Source of the DNA: Candidatus Bathyarchaeota archaeon
GTDB lineage: Archaea > Thermoproteota > Bathyarchaeia > TCS64
Direction: 5' to 3'
Assembly (NCBI GenBank): GCA_013619005.1
Contig: JABXKY010000057.1
Span: forward strand, 1 to 5,960
DNA: 5,960 nt
The stretch's first letter is position 1. Each line of letters starts with the position of its first letter. The notes below the pieces were generated by a model. That model was not told the DNA's origin and searched no databases. It was given only the letters and a program-made list of their open reading frames with translations. Below are positions 1-3,798 of the stretch, piece by piece. Both the position numbers and the translations under genes were made by a program.

Positions 1-546
1 GACATCGTACCAGTCAAAAGACGCGGAAGTGTCATTCACCTTGAGCAGCTCGATCCTGGTCTCAAGTACCCCATAAGGCTCATGGAACTCAACCATGGTT
101 CTTGTGGCAACTAGCTCAGGAGGAGCATCTGGTTCGGCAAGGACATAATCAAGCCATCCTTGGATTACGTTGAGAATGGTCGGTGTTTCCTCGTAGTCTT
201 TCACCACGAGGACGTGTTCAATTACAGACCCATGGGACTCTTGAAGCCACACACCGTTGGCTACGGCCTTGGTGGTATTATCTGTCTCGCCGCTTAGAGT
301 CTGAGATAAGCTGTGGATTGAATGAATTTGGTCTGAGGCGTTCCCGTAAAAGACCATGATTTCCCCTTCCTGTAGCGCATCTCCCAGCTCATACTCGTTA
401 TACGCGGGGACATCTACGAGGTGGATGATTACACCGGAGTCATGTTTGAGTACCATGTGCCCGAGTTGAATTTCGCTCGCAGTCGCCGTTGAAGTGGAGG
501 CGAGAAAAATGAACAAGAGGAGCGCTGTAAGCCGGGGTTTTATCAA
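1..546 (-). CDS. Putative secreted protein with signal peptide, unknown function (3' end missing)
   Basis: An open frame without a stop runs to the left edge, so the C-terminus is missing; about 182 residues are visible. From the TTG start at 546 the N-terminus is a textbook signal peptide: K3 and R5, a hydrophobic core at about residues 7-16 (TALLLFIFLA), then a small-residue stretch with a likely cleavage after A-T-A at residue 23. The mature part is hydrophilic and contains no motif I recognise; it has several N-x-S/T sites, which suits an extracellular location. An in-frame ATG at 597 would add 17 residues and overlap the upstream gene by 26 nt. A purine-rich AGGGGAG lies about 20 nt before the TTG, too far for a good ribosome-binding site, so the start is uncertain. 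It follows the SdpI-like gene by 25 nt on the same strand and is probably co-transcribed with it. The gene is secure; its function is unknown. Confidence 0.75.
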   Translation of the reverse strand, partial: MIKPRLTALLLFIFLASTSTATASEIQLGHMVLKHDSGVIIHLVDVPAYNEYELGDALQEGEIMVFYGNASDQIHSIHSLSQTLSGETDNTTKAVANGVWLQESHGSVIEHVLVVKDYEETPTILNVIQGWLDYVLAEPDAPPELVATRTMVEFHEPYGVLETRIELLKVNDTSASFDWYDV

Positions 547-571
547 CGTGATGATAATCTGGTATACTCCC

Positions 572-1237
572 CTATTTAGATTGATACAAGTTATCATTAC
601 CCGTCTTTCTGAACTCGTAGTAACTGAAGCCGACAAGGTACAGGCCCGTGAACATGATGGGTAACACCACCAGCCATATGCTGTACTCGGGGACCAGCAC
701 GCTGAGTATGGCAATCACTCCGCAGACCTTGAAAAGCAAGCCAGCTTTCTCATGTGTTGACCGCCACACCTCGTCGCTACTGAGGGTCCAGGGCGTCCTG
801 ATCCCATAGAACCAGTTCCTCTCGGCCTTGGACATAAAGTGGCCCAAGAAATAGAGCATTATCCCCACGCCAGGGACGACGACTCGGGTCATGTTGAACT
901 CGTACCCCAGGTTCTGGGCGATGAACAGCACGTTGAAAAACGTGAAGTAGACGAGAAGCAAGTTCATGGTGTTCGAGAAGTAACCAGTGGACACCTTGAG
1001 CTTCCCCTGGGGATCGATGCGGGGGAGGACATAGTATATGCCCAGTACAAAGGCCTGGACAAGCTGCATCAGGAGGAAGCCGTAAAGTTTTGACGAGTAC
1101 CCGTCCGGTGTGCCGCCCGCCCCCCAGTGAATGATTATCCTCTCGGGAAGCATCGGGTATGTCACTAGGCTGATAATTAGATTGGCCACGAAGATTGCGA
1201 GCCCTATCCTTGATCCTGATTCCTTCTTGTCATTCAT
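572..1237 (-). CDS. SdpI/DUF1648-family integral membrane protein
   Basis: The protein has about 221 residues from the ATG at 1237 and about six hydrophobic segments. Numbering from the alternative TTG start at 1249 (four residues longer), these lie near 15-33, 56-75, 95-113, 122-138, 171-187 and 190-210. Two family signatures are visible. After the first span comes the DUF1648 motif LPERIIIHWGAGGTPDGY (residues 35-51). Between spans 4 and 5 comes the SdpI motif: RNWFYGIRTPWTLSSDEVW (144-162) followed by THEKAG. Bacillus SdpI confers immunity to the SdpC toxin, and family members are widespread membrane proteins in bacteria and archaea, mostly of untested role. I infer only the family, not toxin immunity. 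The ATG at 1237 is preferred because a TATA-like box lies about 35-40 nt upstream, which would give a short leader; no strong Shine-Dalgarno site is seen. The secreted-protein gene follows 25 nt downstream of the stop. Confidence 0.88.
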   Translation of the reverse strand: MNDKKESGSRIGLAIFVANLIISLVTYPMLPERIIIHWGAGGTPDGYSSKLYGFLLMQLVQAFVLGIYYVLPRIDPQGKLKVSTGYFSNTMNLLLVYFTFFNVLFIAQNLGYEFNMTRVVVPGVGIMLYFLGHFMSKAERNWFYGIRTPWTLSSDEVWRSTHEKAGLLFKVCGVIAILSVLVPEYSIWLVVLPIMFTGLYLVGFSYYEFRKTGNDNLYQSK

Positions 1238-1268
1238 TATTTTAATCAACTCTCATAATTGTTGAGGC

Positions 1269-1279
1269 ACATAAACTTT
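1269..1279 (-). promoter_or_regulatory. TATA-like box for the SdpI-like gene
   Basis: On the minus strand the A/T element AAAGTTTATG lies about 35-40 nt upstream of the ATG at 1237. Archaeal spacing of about 25 nt would put the transcript start near 1250, close to the start codon, implying a very short leader. It sits back to back with the tRNA promoter. Inferred from position and composition only. Confidence 0.4.
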
Positions 1280-1296
1280 GTTTGATGGTAATAGAC

Positions 1297-1308
1297 AAAA
1301 ATTTATTT
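1297..1308 (+). promoter_or_regulatory. TATA-like box for tRNA-Thr
   Basis: The A/T run AAAAATTTATTT is centred about 32 nt before the first base of the mature tRNA. That is the expected archaeal distance to a transcript start a few bases upstream of the tRNA 5' end. The upstream A-rich bases could serve as the TFB recognition element. Confidence 0.5.
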
Positions 1309-1334
1309 GCAAGACCCGGTCTTAGAAGGTGCGA

Positions 1335-1409
1335 GCCTTGGTAGCTCAGTGGTAGAGCGGCAGCCTTGTAAGCTGTTGGCCGCGGGTTCGACTCCCGCCC
1401 GAGGCTCCA
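1335..1409 (+). tRNA. tRNA-Thr (anticodon TGT)
   Basis: A complete cloverleaf folds by eye. The acceptor stem GCCTTGG/CCGAGGC has one T-G wobble. T8 and A9 are followed by the D arm GCTC-AGTGGTA-GAGC. The anticodon arm is GCAGC-CTTGTAA-GCTGT, with T33 and anticodon TGT, which reads ACA (threonine). The variable loop has 5 nt, and the T arm is GCGGG-TTCGACT-CCCGC. The discriminator is T73 and CCA is encoded in the DNA at 1407-1409. No intron is present. The T discriminator and encoded CCA are compatible with an archaeal tRNA-Thr. Confidence 0.96.
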
Positions 1410-1485
1410 CTTCATATACATGTAGTCTCTGACCCGTGCATGAATCTCTATCCCTAGATTGAGTTTAAGTAGACCAGAAAACCAA

Positions 1486-1504
1486 TCGGTTGAATATTAA
1501 CCGA
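1486..1504 (-). terminator. Possible hairpin terminator after the zinc-finger gene
   Basis: TCGGTT at 1486-1491 and AACCGA at 1499-1504 form a 6-bp perfect stem around a 7-nt A/T-rich interior. It starts 7 nt past the zinc-finger stop codon. On the minus strand it is followed by a short T-rich run (TTGGTTTTCT). Archaeal termination relies mainly on T-tracts, so this is only suggestive; it could also serve the convergent tRNA transcript. Confidence 0.3.
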
Positions 1505-1510
1505 ACCGCG

Positions 1511-1876
1511 TTACTTTTTCTTGGAAGCACGCTTCTTGGCGGGTGCTTTCTTCGCAGCCTTCTTGGGCCCCCGCTTCTTCTTTGGAGGCTCCTCTCCCTC
1601 GTGCTGACGCCTGACGTGCTGCTTCATCCCAGTCTCGCTGTTGAAGGTCTTTCCACAGATCCGACATGGCACGGCGATGGCTTCAAGCTCGATGTTCTTG
1701 CCCAGTAGGTCCTTCTTGAGTTTTTTTATGAGTTTCTCTCCCTCGGCGTAGCTCAGCTTCTTGCTTGTTTTGAGCCTGACACCAACTGTGAGATTATAGT
1801 TTCTGAATTCCTGCTCATCCCTCTCCAGGCCAACCTCGTTAACTGTGCCCAGTAGTTTTGGATCTTCTTGTGCCAT
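1511..1876 (-). CDS. Small C2H2 zinc-finger protein with histone-H1-like lysine tail
   Basis: This 121-residue protein has three parts. Residues 1-68 are an unrecognised domain with a strand-helix-strand look: YNLTVGVRL, then a lysine-rich helix around 43-58, then IELEAIAV. A single classical C2H2 finger follows, with C71, C74, H87 and H92 (C-x2-C-x12-H-x4-H); the usual aromatic is present as F78. After an acidic linker, residues 98-121 are a low-complexity K/A/P tail rich in KKA/AKK units, like the C-terminal tails of histone H1 or basic nucleoid proteins. A zinc-bound DNA- or RNA-binding protein is the natural inference, and the tail would give non-specific nucleic-acid affinity. The start at 1876 follows a GGTGA ribosome-binding site 5 nt upstream and a TATA-like box about 45 nt upstream. 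It is monocistronic: a divergent cupin gene lies on one side and a convergent tRNA on the other. The specific target is unknown. Confidence 0.88.
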   Translation of the reverse strand: MAQEDPKLLGTVNEVGLERDEQEFRNYNLTVGVRLKTSKKLSYAEGEKLIKKLKKDLLGKNIELEAIAVPCRICGKTFNSETGMKQHVRRQHEGEEPPKKKRGPKKAAKKAPAKKRASKKK

Positions 1877-1918
1877 CGTTTCACCAGACAGGAATCTAAG
1901 GATTGAAAGGGATAAGGG

Positions 1919-1931
1919 CTTAAAAATTAAT
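1919..1931 (-). promoter_or_regulatory. TATA-like box for the zinc-finger gene
   Basis: The minus-strand element TTAATTTTTAAG lies about 43-55 nt upstream of the ATG at 1876. A transcript start about 25 nt downstream (near 1896-1900) would leave a leader of roughly 20-25 nt that contains the GGTGA ribosome-binding site. Confidence 0.5.
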
Positions 1932-1940
1932 CCCTGTAAA

Positions 1941-1991
1941 TGGATTGTCCCGTGAAATGATTATTGGAGTACGGTTATCGGGGACAATCCA
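1941..1991. repeat. Perfect 11-bp inverted repeat in the divergent spacer
   Basis: TGGATTGTCCC at 1941-1951 is matched exactly by its reverse complement GGGACAATCCA at 1981-1991, with 29 bp between the arms. Skipping G1980 adds a twelfth pair (G1952 with C1979). A nested CCGT/ACGG pair (1950-1953 with 1971-1974) gives an alternative fold. The element lies just upstream of the zinc-finger promoter and upstream of the cupin gene. It could be an operator, the two ends of a tiny mobile element, or a structured RNA. No flanking target-site duplication is seen. Confidence 0.6.
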
Positions 1992-2049
1992 AAAACACGT
2001 ATTTATTGTCTGTTTATTATAATACTAAGCGTTATCTTCAACGAAATTG

Positions 2050-2057
2050 CTTTAAAC
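2050..2057 (+). promoter_or_regulatory. Candidate TATA box for the cupin gene
   Basis: CTTTAAAC is centred about 36 nt before the ATG at 2090, which would give a leader of roughly 10 nt. Other A/T elements at 2000-2007 (GTATTTATT region) and 2012-2022 (TTTATTATAAT) are possible alternatives with longer leaders. The choice between them cannot be made from sequence alone. Confidence 0.35.
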
Positions 2058-2089
2058 TCGTACAACAACCCGTTGGTGGTAAAAATAAA

Positions 2090-2464
2090 ATGGGTTTCAA
2101 GTTGGATGAATGGGGATCATTCTCAAAGGTGGGAACGGGCTACGCGACGGATGTGGATGGGAAATGGTGCAGCTTCCTCGAGACAAAGAAAGGAGCCTAC
2201 AGAGGAAATCATATTCACCCCTACGACCAGTACACGGTCCTGCTCGGGGGCTCGGCAATGGTGGTCAAGGAAATCGACGGCAAGCTAGTAGAGTACCCCA
2301 TGACCGAGAACGAGGTCCACGTGACACCGAAAGGCTTGGCTCACATCCTCGTGCCCCTAGAGGACGCGGTTCTCTACGAGTGGTGGCAGGGGCCCTTCGA
2401 GGCGGAGCCATGTCCCGGTGTATTCGATGAGTACACTGAAAACAGAGATGGGCCTTCTGATTAG
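2090..2464 (+). CDS. Small single-domain cupin protein
   Basis: This 124-residue protein is about one cupin barrel long. Cupin motif 1 appears as G39-N-H41-I-H43 followed by Q47 and G53. The usual motif-1 glutamate is replaced by Q47. Motif 2 appears as P80-K-G82-x2-H85. H41, H43 and H85, with Q47 as a weak fourth ligand, could bind a metal. The RGNHIHP segment recalls cupins that act on nucleotide sugars or small polar ligands, but the substrate cannot be named. A TTG-initiated extension to 1964 is rejected: its 42 extra residues are low in quality, run across the intergenic region, and exceed the domain. A weak GGTGGT ribosome-binding site precedes the ATG at 2090 by 9 nt. The stop codon TAG overlaps the stop of the convergent KITE gene by 4 nt. 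There is no clear functional link to the SMC operon. Confidence 0.85.
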   Translation: MGFKLDEWGSFSKVGTGYATDVDGKWCSFLETKKGAYRGNHIHPYDQYTVLLGGSAMVVKEIDGKLVEYPMTENEVHVTPKGLAHILVPLEDAVLYEWWQGPFEAEPCPGVFDEYTENRDGPSD

Positions 2465-3039
2465 GCCGCCTTCTTACCAAAACTGACCACGAGGTCAACG
2501 AGCTTCTTAGAGTCAATCTCAGCCCTTGCCCTCCAGTCAAGGTACAGGATGCCCGAATCGTCCTCGCCCAGGTATCCCTGATGGATGTACCTGTCGATGT
2601 TGAGCTTGACCCTCCAGCCGGGCAGCTTATCCTGCAGGATACGCTCCACGTCCTGGCGCGGAACCTTGCCCTGCTTAGAGATTATGTAGGCCACTGACAC
2701 GGCCAATCCCGCTATGTCGTCGATACGCCAGCCGATGGTCTTCGCCGTCTTCTGGTCAACGGTCCCCCTCATGATGATGTAGTACCTTGCGTCCTGCAGC
2801 TGGGCGTTTGTGGGCTCCACGATATCTGGCTCCTCTAGGACCCGTGTGACCTTGAGGTCAAGTGGCTGGAGCTGTTTGTCCAGAACCTCGATGATGTTCT
2901 GCCAGTCGGCTCCCAGCTCCTTACGCAGCTCCCAGCCGCGCACACCGGGCAGCCTGTGGTGTGTGAAGAATAGTAGGTGGACCGCGTCCTTTAGCTTCCT
3001 CTGGTATACCTGCTCCGTCTTGCTCACTCGTTTCGCCAT
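2461..3039 (-). CDS. KITE-family tandem winged-helix subunit of an SMC complex (Nse3/Nse1-like)
   Basis: This 192-residue protein is predicted to hold two winged-helix domains. The first spans about residues 12-92, with helices around WELRKELG and NIIEVLDKQL and a wing that includes PLDLKVTRVL and RYYIIMRG. The second spans about 104-184: W104-R-I-D-D, then GLAVSVAYIISKQGKV, ID-RYIHQGYL, and the ending LYLDWRARAEID (165-176). The pattern of a hydrophobic helix, 'sKQGkv', 'GYL' and then strand plus W-R-A-R-A-E is strongly reminiscent of the Nse3/MAGE and Nse1 C-terminal winged helix, whose wing ends in a similar W/G-x-R-A-x-x-E stretch. KITE proteins bind the central part of kleisins and DNA near the SMC heads. 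The ATG at 3039 is chosen because a GAGGAG site sits 8 nt upstream and upstream codons in this frame are only a shadow of the kleisin gene. It overlaps the kleisin gene by 16 nt, suggesting translational coupling. The assignment rests on motif pattern plus operon context. Confidence 0.75.
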   Translation of the reverse strand: MAKRVSKTEQVYQRKLKDAVHLLFFTHHRLPGVRGWELRKELGADWQNIIEVLDKQLQPLDLKVTRVLEEPDIVEPTNAQLQDARYYIIMRGTVDQKTAKTIGWRIDDIAGLAVSVAYIISKQGKVPRQDVERILQDKLPGWRVKLNIDRYIHQGYLGEDDSGILYLDWRARAEIDSKKLVDLVVSFGKKAA

Positions 3040-3797
3040 AGTTTCCACTCCTCGTAATCTACCATCATTGGCAGGCTGACCTTCTGCTGACCCGGGTCTG
3101 GCCGGGGCTCCACGTTGTGGATGATCTTGGTCTCCTCCATGAGCCTGTCCCAGTGGGCGTTTGCATATCCATATCCGACCATGAAGACGGTCCGGTATGC
3201 CCGGTAGACGGTTCCCTCGTAGGTCTCCGCCCCTATCCACTCCCAGTAATCGATGATGCCTCCAGGCCCAACACGTTCCCCTAGCTCATTCCAGAAGTTC
3301 TCGACAATTTCAGTGAACCCTTCCCCAGGAAGGAAGCCCAGTTTTATTGCCTCGTCCATGCTGGCGTACTCGGTGTCCCGTTCCTCGACCAGACTATCCT
3401 GCCATCTCTCATCGAAGGGGATTAGGCCACCCCAGTAGCCTAGACTTCCCGCGAGTGTCTTGGTGCTTATCTGCTCCATCTCCATTAGCGGGTGCCAGGA
3501 CCGGAGGAACGCGTTTGCTATGGCTCCTATGTCCATTGCCATGAGGCTCTGGCTCAACATGAAGGGGTCCTTGTACAGCGTGGTTGACTGGTGCTCGATC
3601 CACTGGTTCTGCCTCTCAAGCACTAGGCTCAGCTCCTTGAGGGCCTGGGCATCCAGGCAGAATTCCTGGACGTTCTTGAGGTTGGGGTAATGCTTCTTGA
3701 TGACGCTCATCACGTAATCAAAGTCGATGTCGAAGGGCTCGATCTTGCCGCTCTGCACCATTCTACACAGGTTGATGACGCTCTCAAGCTCTGACAT
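3024..3797 (-). CDS. ScpA-like kleisin subunit of an SMC complex
   Basis: This 257-residue protein has the usual length of archaeal ScpA. Residues 5-75 match the kleisin N-terminal domain: a helix ending MVQSGKIEPFDIDFDYV (13-29), which is the archaeal ScpA pattern L-x2-G-K-I-x-P-x-D-I-D. A second long helix follows at about 48-75 (CLDAQALKELSLVLERQ), comparable to the ScpA helix that packs on the SMC neck coiled coil. The middle (about 85-185) is W/G/D/E-rich and would be the KITE-binding linker. The C-terminal part (190-257) should form the winged helix that caps the other SMC head, but I cannot recognise it there. The ATG at 3797 lies 1 nt past the SMC stop, with GGAGGAG inside the end of the SMC gene, which indicates coupled translation. 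In the cell it should bridge the two ATPase heads. Nse4 of Smc5/6 is the eukaryotic functional counterpart; homology beyond the N-terminus is not shown. Confidence 0.75.
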   Translation of the reverse strand: MSELESVINLCRMVQSGKIEPFDIDFDYVMSVIKKHYPNLKNVQEFCLDAQALKELSLVLERQNQWIEHQSTTLYKDPFMLSQSLMAMDIGAIANAFLRSWHPLMEMEQISTKTLAGSLGYWGGLIPFDERWQDSLVEERDTEYASMDEAIKLGFLPGEGFTEIVENFWNELGERVGPGGIIDYWEWIGAETYEGTVYRAYRTVFMVGYGYANAHWDRLMEETKIIHNVEPRPDPGQQKVSLPMMVDYEEWKLWRNE

Positions 3798-3798
3798 C

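Noticed and set aside
839..1093. Plus-strand open frame antisense to the SdpI-like gene
   Set aside because: It lies wholly within a well-supported membrane-protein gene and its translation has no recognisable features.
1490..1708. Plus-strand frame starting near 1490 with a leucine-rich, lipoprotein-like N-terminus (LGGC)
   Set aside because: It is antisense to the zinc-finger gene; the leucine richness is the complement of the lysine-tail codons and the lipobox resemblance is accidental.
1964..2089. Extension of the cupin frame upstream to a TTG at 1964
   Set aside because: The extra 42 residues run through the inverted repeat and the A/T-rich promoter region and exceed the single cupin domain; the ATG at 2090 fits better.
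3040..3240. Extension of the KITE frame by 67 codons upstream to an ATG at 3240
   Set aside because: The added residues are an arginine/glycine/proline-rich shadow of the kleisin gene; the ATG at 3039 has a proper GAGGAG site and gives a normal KITE length.
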